DNA of 64,000 nucleotides from Astrothelium macrocarpum. Lineage: Eukaryota > Ascomycota > Dothideomycetes > Trypetheliales > Trypetheliaceae. Within the stretch, counting starts at the first letter, position 1, and every line of letters begins with the position of its first letter. The stretch spans positions 1-64,000 of the forward strand of contig JAGEMR010000028.1 of NCBI GenBank assembly GCA_021030915.1, in the 5' to 3' direction. Below the pieces are notes generated by a model. The model made no database searches, was not told the origin of the DNA, and saw nothing but the letters and a program-made list of their open reading frames with translations. The position numbers and the translations under genes are program-made. Positions 34,801-45,830 of this stretch are shown one piece after another.

Positions 34801-36368
34801 GGTTGCTTCCTCGGCCTCAGTTGACTTCCTCTTGAGTGACGCCGTGGTGAAGGACGGGTAGAGACGAGAAGAGATGGAAGGAAGATGGTGGTATTTGAAC
34901 GAATGACTGGGGAGAGCCAGCTACAGCTTGCCTGTCAAGTAAGCTTGGCTGAACAATGCTGGACGCTGAGGCGGCGGAGATGGCGTCGACGACGAGCGGC
35001 AAGGCGTGAAGAAAGAAAGGTAGAGGCGCACTTACGTTGAAGGAATGATCAGAAAAGAAACGGATGTAACTATTTTGGGCGCAATTTGCCTATGTTTCGT
35101 GCCAGCGCCTAAGGTAGGGCAAGGATGCTCGAGAATGGAGGGATGATGCGTGACGCCGCGGGCAGCGTCAATCAGCGCCCGCACCACGACGAAGTGACGA
35201 GAGCGAGTCAGAGTCGAAAGTTGTGATAGCGAACAGGCGCCGGAGCTAGGACCGACGCAGGCAATCGTCCTAAAATCGTGGGGTTTCGTTTCGGATGCTC
35301 CCAATTGGCTGAATGCTTCCGTCCGTGCCTGCGGCGGGTCAGAAATCTTGACACTCGGCGCCTAAGCAGCGTGTGGGCATTGGCTGTCCCGCTGGGCCCA
35401 CGCCGCAAAAACACTATGATGCCCCGATGGATTGTGACTCGGCTTTGCGTCGTGCATCCATCTAAGCTTCAGGCAGAACGATTGGATCTGCTTACCGACG
35501 GTATTTAACGGCCAATATCCGCAAATTGCTTCAAACGGTGTGATTAGCGGCGTTTTCCTGCACAAGCGTTCCTGTTTCAAGTCACAAGAGCTCCCAGCTT
35601 TTTTTTTGGAAATATGCATCCGTTGGGTGTCGATGTTGTCCCAGCCGTGTGGTTTTGACGTGATGCGGGAAGGAGGCAACGGCAGTACCCTTACTTGGTA
35701 GGCCACGAAACCAGGGCGAGATGGATGGTGTCGAGTAAGATCTCCGCACCTTACTGGAAGTAGAAGACTGGTGTCAAACTTTGATCGAAGAAAGGAGTGC
35801 AGGCAAACGGTGCAATGAAAAGACTGATCGTGCTTTGCTGATGCTCCATCCTCGAGGCACGACGCACCTCTTATCTTTAGAGGACACGTCTATAGTTGTC
35901 GTCATCTACAGCGCGCGCTTCTACAGTTCAATACCCTCATTCCTCTATGACCACCAAAGGGCTTGAGAGCATTGACAGAGCGTTCCGGGAACGACGTTGT
36001 TTGGTAGAAGTCAATTCTTTGACAACGCGCGCGTCACGAGATCAGCGGTACGCCATGCCCTAAATTTGGCAGCGCTTTCAAACTCCACAAGAGATCCTGG
36101 AGTGCTTGGTACCACATGGCGTTGCGCGGATCGTCCTCCCGAGCCACGTTGGTCAAGGCATTAACCAAAATAAGCGTGACGCCTGCAAGCGGCAAAGTCC
36201 ACGTGTGAAAGGCAGCCAACCAATGTTGAAGAATCAAACTTAATACCCGTAGGTCATCGTAAGCCGACTGACGAATAAAGATTTCCTTTCATTTCATGAC
36301 TCTATCTCGGCCTTGTTAAATGCAGCGGGTATCTTTGACCAGACAAAAATAATCCCAAACGACCCTAT
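34801..36368. other. Intergenic with one possible gene fragment
   Basis: Mostly the 5' region of the Ser/Pro-rich gene. A minus-strand open frame at 36237-36034 (67 codons; LILVNALTNVAREDDPRN) has protein-like composition but no partner exons. It may be a relic; see findings. Confidence 0.4.
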
Positions 36369-38886
36369 TCAAGTTCGGGGCACCGGATCATTCGCTCCAT
36401 ATCCAACAACCTCGTCGCCTATTTTGATGGTAGGATTCTGTCTCCATGGATCCATCGAGTCTCCTCCCGTGTTTGAGTCCAGAATTGCAAGGCTTCCAAA
36501 CTCAATGCGTCCGTGCTTACTCTTCCTAGTTTGGGCTAGAGTATGAAGCGGCTCTTGACTTTTTTTGCCTGTTTGCTGATTCACGCAAACAACCTGACAT
36601 CTCATGCAGGGTCCAATAATCCGAATGAAATGCCAACCGCCAATTCGCATGAACGAAAAGCAATCTTCGATATACGGAAGTGGAGTTTGCGTTGTCGGCG
36701 CGTCCCTAGAGAGAACAATGTTTGCCCTGAACACGTCAGCTGAAGCTGGCTTGCCTCCTTTCCTGACAATCTCTTTGTTTAGCTCGTCCAACGAGGTCTG
36801 AAAAATGATCAGAATAGGCGCTTCGTTAGCTAGAGTCCGAGCGGTAGAGGCGGTCGAGGTTTCATCCGTCCCTCGCATCCGCGAACTCGAACTTGACTGA
36901 GCCGGATTTTGCGTAGTGCGTGCTCGACATCTTGCGAGAGTGCATGGCGTTCCAGCGACATTTGAAAAGAATTCTGCAATTCGTTTTGATCGATATACTT
37001 GAAGCCTCGTCGTCCTATCACAAACTACCGCCCTCCGGACAGCCATTGGGCCTGTGTCACCCTGGAAATATGTGGGGTCTTCTGAAAGAGGCACAGAGAT
37101 CCATCCGGTCTGCTTAAACGGACATGTGATAATCAAGCTGCCGATTGATTCGTCAATGTGCGGCCTTATAGTTGCCAAGGCAGGATATTTCTTTTGGCTG
37201 AGTGCCTCCATGGTGCCTTGATGTACAACGCACCACTCTCGATCCCACTCAAGTCCCTCGCGTGTAATAGGCCATTCCCTTCCTGGACCAATGCTAAAGC
37301 CGCCACAACTCTTGATAGGATAAACAGTCAAAGACTGAATGCCAAAGCTTTGACCAAACGATGAACTCACGGGCTTGAGTGACGGAGTCTCGATCTTAGT
37401 CTCAACAAAATACCTTTTTACAAACTTTCGTACAAAAAGCTTTACATCTGAAATCGTGCTCATTGCCCCAAAGCTTACTCTGATTACCCCGGTGGGCTTG
37501 CCGTGCATAATGTCTTTTCCATTCCCACACCGTTGCCCAGCCGAGAAGTTCTCTTTCATTTCGTGTGGGCCCAAATGCAAGGCAGATGCTACTCCTCCAG
37601 GATTGCATAACCCTCCTGCACGGAGGTGGATCCCAGCGTTAGCAGCCAACTGCTCGACCGTGGTGTTTGGTACCCAGCCGCCAGTACTGGTCTTGAAATT
37701 GAATGCTACGATTGGACCTTGACGGGAGGGATCCAAGTATAGTTCATTGAAATCCCCGTCTGGTCCGTAGAGTTCGCAGATTGGTGCTCCGTTCGCATGA
37801 CGAGCTCGTCTAAGAGCGCCATGCAGATTCCGTGCCAAGCCATTTGCATGACGCGAAATTTGTTCCATCGATCCAAACAGTGTTCGTTGTGTGTCAAAAG
37901 CTGCATCCAAGGCCACAATATTATGGATTGGAAGAGTCCCATCCTCAAGAGATTCGTGCAAGTTTGCTTTCTTGGCATGCCAAGCTTCCTTGAGACACAC
38001 CACCATATCGACCGTGCCTCCACCAAAGTATTTTCTGCGCCTAAGGATGTCACCCGACGTCTTTTTCACAATTAGAGCACCCAGATCTGGAAAGCCAAAG
38101 ATTTTGTTGAAGCTGATTGCGATGAAATCTGCAGCGCTATTTGCATCACTCAGGTCCAATTGTGCGGTTGACACATACGCGGCTGCATCAAGGAGCGTAT
38201 AGGTACTTCGGGTGTCCACATTGGTGGAATATTGCATTTCTTTGGCCCAAGACAGCGGCAGCCGACTCCCATCCATGTTGGATTGAGCTGGATAAGCGAA
38301 GAGCCCAACCCTTGCCTGAGACCTTGGTGCATTCCATATTGACGTTCCCGAGTTAATCCAAGCGTCTACCTCCGAATTCGTTGAGAAGCAGTGGTGGATC
38401 TTTGCATTTTCGCGAAGACCCACGAGAGATGTGTGTGCAGACTTGTGGTATGCGTAGTTAAAGCCTTCGGGCACATCTCTTAATGCATCACCAACAAGCT
38501 TGATTGCAGCAGTTGCATTAGCAACAAAGACGAGATCGAAATCATCTGGGTTGGCACGAAACCAGTCAAGCGCTCGAAGACGAATTGAATCAATACGACG
38601 CGTTGACTCTTGAGAGGAAGGGGATGCGGAATGGGGATTCCCAAATAAGTTGGATGTCAAGTCAGCGTAGTATTTATCTATGAGACGCTTGGAGTATAAG
38701 GTTGTTCCAGCGTGATCAAGATATGCTCCTTCCTCTATGCGTCAATATCATCAGCCATACTCTAAAACTAATTCCCAGGCACGATTCCAACACGATCATC
38801 TCAAACTTACCAGATAGCATTGGGTACTCGTAGGCTCGAAGTTTTTCGACATGTTCGTTATAAGCAGCCAGATCATCCGGGGCCAT
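36369..38886 (-). CDS. hxB: Molybdenum cofactor sulfurase
   Basis: Adds the terminal sulfur to molybdenum cofactor of xanthine dehydrogenase and aldehyde oxidase-type enzymes (the hxB function of Aspergillus). Exons 38886-38811 and 38734-36369 give 813 residues. The N-terminal half is a NifS-like PLP cysteine desulfurase: YLDHAGTTLYS, NPHSASPSS, SFNKIFGFPDLGALIV with the PLP lysine near residue 235, and RAGGLCNPGG with the candidate persulfide cysteine near 401. The C-terminal half is a MOSC domain: VYPIKSCGGF, REWCVVHQG, FRANIVLS, GPCMRCQVVCVNQQTG. All key residues are present. The upstream open frame begins without an ATG, so I start at MAPDDL. Confidence 0.94.
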
Positions 38887-40362
38887 AGGCGTCGAGAAGA
38901 CCAAACGTCAAAGCTGTCCAAGTTGGTTTGAGGAACATGCGTTCTATTCAGGAGCGGTCTTTCCAAAATCATCCAATACCAGTTCTGGCCCCCAGGAAGA
39001 TGAAGTTTTGGTATCTTGACATGGAGCCGGGTAAGCTAAGTGGATTACTGAAATATATTTTTTCGGCCTACGCCGAAGGCCGATCATCTTGCCATGATTT
39101 GCGACTCTAGAGTGTAAAGTTCAAGTCGGATGATTTAGGGATTGTCAAGTTTGCAAAGTGACTTGCAGTATTCCAAATTCCCATTCCGTGAAAAGTCCAT
39201 GTCGTGACCGTGACCGTGACCGTGACTTGACGACTTATGTCATGGTCCCACGAGCAAGGGATGCCTGTTGCAGTTACAGTGTTACACAGTACTTGCGCGC
39301 ACGGGCTCCTCTGAAGATTTTGAACCTTACACTCATCGATTGCCTGGCCTCGAGGAGCACATAACTATTCTTGCAGACTGTCCATTCCCGCGGCCCTTCT
39401 TGCAACAATGATTTTTTTTTAGCACATCGTGTCATCTGGTTCACGAGTTATCTATACATTGATGCGGATAAAAGAACTAATTGCACATGACACAAGACTG
39501 TCTGGTCAAAGCCAAACATGGTTTACTTCTAACTCGTGAATATCGCTTGCTAAACTTCAGGCATCATATGGCTCCCGCGAAAGCAATGTTCCTCACAACC
39601 GTCATCCGAGATAACCTTATAGCAGCCACTGTTGCTACCCATCAATCACTAAGTACCACCACCTTCGATGCAGTCGTGATTACCGACTTGAAAGTATCCT
39701 CCACGACATTGATTTCACCCGCTTCCAAATCCTCCAAGCCAATCACCGATAAGATCCCATGTTACAAGAATCCCATAAACTTAATCTGACATTGAGACGA
39801 CGACAGTGTTGGCGATAAGCGGTTTTATCAAAATGGTATACCTGGAACCATCTTGGGGCTACCAAGCGTGCGTTTGTCAATGTATGGCATACTAGGCCTG
39901 TGGGTTATATCTGTAAAATGAACATCGCGTATCAGTGGTGGACAAAAACGAAGGTATTACGGGAATCGTTTCGGCCAATCAAATTGAGCGAATATGTCGA
40001 GTTGTAAGAGCTATCAGGCAGGAGGCGACCGTCTTAAGCACAAAGTATATGCGTGAAGGTTAGCGCCAAGGTTGTACCATATATTGAAAAAACAGAATGG
40101 GCAGCACAGAGTTCTGCTGTCCTACCAGGTTGAGGACAAGCTTGGAGACGTGCGAACATACCTACACTAGACTTAACCAACCCTTCATGAAATGCCCAGG
40201 ATATTACAGTATGTCGCTACTGATTTGTGAGTGATTAATCCCATATTTACATCAAACTAGTGTCCATGAATACCACGATCATTGTCCTTATTAAATTCAA
40301 TTACATATGTTATACAAGACTTCTAACAGTTGTTAATTAACCGTAAAAGCTCCTAGTATTCC
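38887..40362. other. Intergenic
   Basis: Promoter of the cofactor sulfurase (minus) and 3' side of the S41 peptidase (minus). It contains four tandem copies of CGTGAC at 39203-39226. The open frame at 39481-39789 is not supported by homology or splice context. Confidence 0.5.
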
Positions 40363-43188
40363 CTATCGGACGGAACAGCCAAGCGAGCGAGTTCCTGTGG
40401 TAGGGAAACACAGTCCCTGGTATAGCTTGGGCCCCTGAATGTTAAGATTATAACCTTTGGTGTTTAGTTCGGACGTAGCTTGACATACTGTGTTGGCACT
40501 ACCGCCGCATGACGACCCAGGATTACGGCATTCCGGCAAACACGCTGATACAGTTTGGAGTTTTTGCCCACATGAAATCTGAATACCAGGGACGCATGTT
40601 CCACCACCACCACATACTTTGTCTTGTCCGCATCGAACGATAGAGCCGGAGCCCGGTCTAGGCACCACATTTCCATCTTGCAGGCCTCCCTTATCCGTCG
40701 CAGGAACATTAGCACCTTGCAGAAGCTCATCCAGGGCGGTCGAATTAGGGTGAAGGTTTGGAGGTACTGGAGGTTCCTTCGCAGCCGTCGTATTTCTGCC
40801 TGTTGGATAGCCAAGAGAATCTGCAACACATGACGAAGTATCGTACCATGTGGCGTTCGCGACATCGCGCCACAGCCTTGTGAAGTTGTATACATTTGCC
40901 AGTGTGTAATATAATCGGCAGTCGGCAGCCAAGTATTTAAACTGGAGCGGTACTGTGTCATTCTCGCGTACCTGATCGCGCAAATTAAATCCAGTGTAAA
41001 TTTCGAAAACACCCGAGTCCCGATAGCCATCATCGGAAAGCTGCGGTAATGATGCATTTACGACCTGACTGCCAACAAAATCGGCAAAGGAGATATCACT
41101 GTCAAGGTCGTCCCCAGAATAAGGCAGAGCACCACGACTTCCGCTGGCCGCTTGCATAGGACCGGGACCTGGCCTACCACCCATAGCGACGGTACTAACG
41201 CCAGCTTGATGCGTCATCATCTCGACAAAGAGGCTGCATGCCGAGGAACACAAGCCGTCCGTCAGCTACAGCAAGTTAGTGTTTCTTCTCGAAGCCTTTT
41301 GCCCTTGTATATCTTACAATCACAATATCCCCGGGACTCCATCGGTTGGTCGCAGGGGCTGGTGGCTCCAAACCATACCCAATTGGAATGAAACCGTCAA
41401 AAGCCGAGTCATCGAAAGTTGGGTTCGAGAGATTATATCGCTCCTTTGGGAATGGTCAGTACTGAATGCGTTTTGCATAACAGAGCGGGTTGTGAGTTAT
41501 ACCGTCAGCGAAAAGTTGTCTCCGTTGTATGTCAGTGGTCCATAATACTGCGGCCATGAACTGAAATTTTGCCCTGTTACGGCATTCAAGCGCTCTGTGA
41601 TGATCCATTCGTTGCCTGCATAGTAACTCCAGGTATTCAATTGATCGTCCTCTGAGAGTGAAGTCCACCATGGGGTCAACGTGCTTCCTAAGACATTACC
41701 GAGTTCATGGCTACGCCTCCGACTACCGCCAAAAGGCTCAATCTCGGGAAAGAATAACTTGAACGTACTGATTGCTAGATCTATCGAACCACCTGTGTTC
41801 TGCTGCAGATCAATGATCACGCGGTTAGAGGACGAATTGCCAATGAAGTATGCCACTGTTTGTTCGAAAGTTTGCAGATTGACCCCATATTGCATGAACG
41901 ATGGAATGCTAAGGACTGCAGTAGAAATTTCATCCAAGTTATAGCCCGTGACAATGCCAGCTCCAACTATTCCCAGATCTGGTTGAACATTTGTCGGGTT
42001 ATTGGGGTATGCTCCGGAGCTATCATCGAACCATGATGTTGCTCCCTGAGAGGGACTTTGAGAAGCACTATCCGGGGTTGTGTCGTTTTGTACTGAGCAC
42101 GTAGAGGGCTGAGAGGCGCTACCGTCACATGCCGCTGGAAAAAAGCCGAGAACAAAATAATTATAAAAATCGCCACCAGTAGTCAGTGGTCCGGTTGGGT
42201 CGGGATTATTGTAATATGCGATCCAGTTATCATAAATCTTGGTCCCGTTGGCAAGAGTATAGTTCAGATCGTCTCCACCAGGATAAAACGTCAAGCCACT
42301 GGTCAGGAAGCCTGATGACCCTTGAATATCCAAGGCGGGGCTCTCCATAAGCTGATTCCAATCTGCATTCGGTTCGAGGTTGCCGACAGAGTTCAATACC
42401 ACAATCTCGGTGAGAAAATCGATAGCATCCACGCCGTTTATTGAAACAATAGGAGATGGATTCCAACCTTGCTGCTGGCTACTTATAACATCGTCTACCT
42501 TTTGTCAGAGCGGCTTGATTAAAACCAGACTTCCAAGCGTACCTTGCAGATAAATACTGGGTGATGCTTCGCCGTTGACGGAGACCGATACAATGCCATA
42601 ACCACCAGCGAACGTGAATGCCGATAGAATCCCCGCAGTTAGATCGACATGCCCGTCGTGGAATGAATATATTAATCTTTGAATATCGACTTCGAATGTG
42701 TACTCATTCTTATAGCTTCCAGATGATACCTTTTGCCCAATCATTTCCAGATTATTGAATACATCGGTGGCTGGCTGTTGATAATCTACCGGGGGATTTT
42801 TCAAATACGCTGATGTGCTCTGAAACTCAAATGTTGTGTTGAGATAGTCGATAAATCGCAACGCAACCGCATCGTTAAACGGTACACTTATGAGACACTT
42901 GTATGCATAGGAAGCCAAAAATGCCGTATAACCTAAGTAGACGGTCAGTCTCGCTCTGGGTCTATGCGTCAATATGTGTGGGTTACCTTCGTTGACGAGG
43001 TCAATGAGAAAGCCACATATTGTTCCATCAGCGACAGCATCAGCAACGGCTCCATCAACGGCAGCTGGATCAGAATTAAATAGCGGAGTGTCTGGGGATT
43101 GTCTCACGGACAAGGTTTGCCCAGAGAGAATTAAACTGGAAATGACAGAAAATATGGAAAAAACCACAAATGATCGACGTAGTGCCAT
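40363..43188 (-). CDS. Secreted S41-family peptidase-like protein (CPAF-like)
   Basis: Exons 43188-42987, 42932-42543, 42494-41503, 41443-41318 and 41265-40363 give 870 residues. The start MALRRSFVVFSIFSVISSLILS is a signal peptide. The middle shows the tail-specific/CPAF protease fold signature: VSVNGEASP, INGVDAIDFL, RVIIDLQQNTGGSIDLA and, spanning the last intron, GDIVILTDGLCSSACSLF with the likely catalytic serine near residue 577. The C-terminal 300 residues are cysteine-containing (RCGQDKVCGGGGTCVPG, CLPECRNPGSSCGG). Fungal S41 proteins of this type are common secreted proteins, and one (UstP) sits in a ribosomal-peptide cluster; no such cluster is visible here. The first intron (54 nt) is in frame and lacks a stop, so an unspliced product is possible. 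Confidence 0.88.
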
Positions 43189-44156
43189 GATGCACGAAAT
43201 GAAAGTGAGATAAAGCGAAAGTCAAAAGTAGGAATCACAACAATTCCACTGAAACGAGCGTTTCTTTTAGATGTTACATCTTATTACAAGGGATATCAGC
43301 TCTTCTAGACGGGCAGGTTCATTGAAATGAGCGTTTCTTCAATATGTTACATCTTATTACACTAGATGTCAGCTCTTGTAGGCAGCAACGGATGTCAACA
43401 GGCAATGTCGTGGTTCGAGCTTGCTGCACCGACCTCAGCTGACCAACAGGTGTGAGTAAATATGTAGAGTCTTAAAGCCACAATATTGAAACGATACACT
43501 AAAGATCACGAAATTCCGGCCAGCTCATAATCGGACGAGAGGTCTGAGCATCATTTCATAGCCGTCCACATCCGGGCTGAGGAGTGAGCTGAAATTGACC
43601 CGGGCCACCAGCACCAAATTAGCAGCCTTTGAAGTTACAAATCGGTTTAAACATCTCTACAAAACTTGTAGAACTAGTGGCTATATGCGCCAATGTCAGT
43701 TCAGCAACAGTAATAGAAAAAATTATCGAATTCTAACGGGACGAAAGCGATTTGTGGCTTCAAGGGCTACTAGTTTGGCGGTGATAGCGGCCCGTGAGTC
43801 AATTTCGACCGCGGCCCGGAATTCGTCTCGTACGGCCGGGCCCCTAAAATTAAGCGTCAGGAAAAATCGTTCTCCACCGACTGGGTTCCTATGTGCTCCG
43901 AAGAACCACTAGAGCAGGGTGTTAGCTGTTACTTCTGCGCAGGGGCCGAGACTGGCAACGCGGAGCGGTTGAAGCTGAATTTACTAATCGCTGCCAGGTT
44001 TGGCCCCGGCACCGAAGTGACATTTTCGCTGATACCCTCTTGGTGGATTGGCACATAGTACTCCGCTGTGCCAAGTACTTAGATGGCGTTTTCCACTGTA
44101 TGGCTTTCTTATCATCAGCTTAAGCCCCTTTTCCCTACTCATCGAACACGCCCAAC
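43189..44156. other. Divergent intergenic region with tandem repeat
   Basis: Separates the S41 peptidase (minus) from the STAND gene (plus). It contains a tandem duplication described separately. Open frames near 43595-43912 are unsupported. A decayed N-terminal domain of the STAND protein could lie here, but I cannot show it. Confidence 0.45.
43246..43390. repeat. Tandem duplication, 73-bp unit
   Basis: Two adjacent, diverged copies with 73-bp spacing. Both contain GAGCGTTTCTT, then ATGTTACATCTTATTACA, then TCAGCTCTT. The sequence between these blocks differs at scattered bases. It lies 60-200 bp upstream of the S41 peptidase ATG, so it falls within its likely promoter. Confidence 0.85.
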
Positions 44157-45667
44157 ATGACCGAGTTGCTGGCATCAACAAATGGGACGAGCAGTCACAT
44201 CTATGTTGATTTCTTTGCAAACTTATTTGAAAGGGAGGAATATCGCTCTTGGGAGATGGGCCAATTTTCTTGGCAATTGCGATGTGTGGGCGGACCTGGT
44301 TCAGGAAAGGCATTTCATTCCTGCTGGAAAGCTCTTTTGTGCAATAAAGTACCAGACTGATGAATGTGCTGCAGACTACATTCTCTGCCGAAGTTTGCCG
44401 GCGTCTGCGTAATAAAAATCGAGGCGCAAAAACACCTGTCGTGATAGTACCCGTCAAAAGCTCCGAGGATGATGATCTTCCTTTTCTCCTGGCCTTTCTC
44501 GATGACATATATAAGCAACTTTCCGAATCCTTCATATCTATGGCTACGAATTCCTCCACCAGAGAGTGTCGGGATTATGAGGCCGCTCAGCATCAAGCGC
44601 TGTCTACTGAAGTCTGCCTGAAACTGGTCAGATCGGCCATAGACTCCCTACTTCCAGTGTTTGACTATGTCTATCTTATTGTGGATGATTTAGACGCTTG
44701 CGGTTTCACTGCATCTCACTTGCTTGAAGATCAGTTATCCGCGCTGCAAAATGTACGGATGAAAATTCTTGTTACGTCGCGAATCCCGCTATATCGGGTG
44801 CCCAGCGCATCGTTCAGTTGTGATAGATGCGAAAACGAGGCGGCGGTTTGGTGGACTTGTAGACTGTGTCAACAAAGTTTCCACCAGTCCGTGCTTTGCC
44901 AGGGCTGTAAACAGCGTGAACTTGGCTGTGTCCACTGGTAAGTACGACAAACCTTTGATTCGGTGATCCCAGATTGCAACTTCAAAAAACCGCAAAGTCT
45001 TACATTGTGTAGTAGTAGCAATTCTCATTTGTTCGAACCATACAGCCGTCTAGAACTCAATATCGAAAGTATCCTCCAAACATTTCTTAGGAAACTAGTA
45101 GCTTGGGAACTACAGAATGAACATGGCGATCTAGGTATCGAACCTGGTTCAAGTTTTAAGAGACCCCCATTATCTGCAATAGGAAGAAGCCTTATATCTT
45201 CAGGAAAAGGCGATGAACTTGTGGATCAGATCACAAATCACGCATTGAATAATATCACACTTGCAAAATTGAGACTTGAAGACGTCCGCGAAGTGCGAAG
45301 CCTTGAAGACGTCTTTGCAACAAGAGATCGGCTACCTTCAAGTATTGTGGCGTTCTTTGATACCATCGTTGGTCACATTGCATCCGCATCTAGTCGAAAA
45401 AGTATAATAGGACTTCAGGCCATCAGAATTGCATCAGACACTGAAGATGGGATCCAGGTCGAAGAATTGAAGAGGCAAATAGAGCCACTTGTAGATGAAA
45501 GTTCGGCCTCACGTATATGTACCATGGAGATGCTCTACGCCACTAGGGGCCTCTTGAGCTTTGCCCCGTACAATGACTGGTCATGCATGGCGCTGAAGCC
45601 CTATAACTCGGACTTCAAGACTTATGTACTCGAGTCATACAATGAGAATCTGGTAGTTGGGACGTGA
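44157..45667 (+). CDS. NACHT-like STAND NTPase with zinc-finger segment (fungal NLR-like, minimal)
   Basis: Exons 44157-44309, 44375-44937 and 45013-45667 give 456 residues. Landmarks are YRSWEMGQFSWQLRCVGGPG, with the P-loop GGPGSGKTT split between exons 1 and 2, and Walker B-like YLIVDDLDACG. MKILVTSRIP (sensor-like) comes next. A Cys-rich finger follows: CDRCENEAAVWWTCRLC, then VLCQGCKQRELGC, then FEP. This order is typical of fungal STAND proteins, which act as signalling ATPases in non-self recognition. Intron 1 has GC instead of GT as donor (AAAG|GCATTT) and a normal CAG acceptor; only this junction yields an intact P-loop. There is no recognisable effector domain at the 44-residue N-terminus and no WD, TPR or ankyrin repeats at the C-terminus. 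The gene may therefore be truncated or regulatory. Confidence 0.75.
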
Positions 45668-45830
45668 TTCGGCTTGTTGATGTGAAGCATCAGACTAGGA
45701 AAACAATCCAAAACGACAAATGTATTGTCTTCATCACCAACACCCTCTTCGCGTTCAACTCGAATATAAAAACTGATTCTCCCAACGCGGACCTTGCAAA
45801 CCTTTCTATAAATGGTCGCGAATAATCTGA

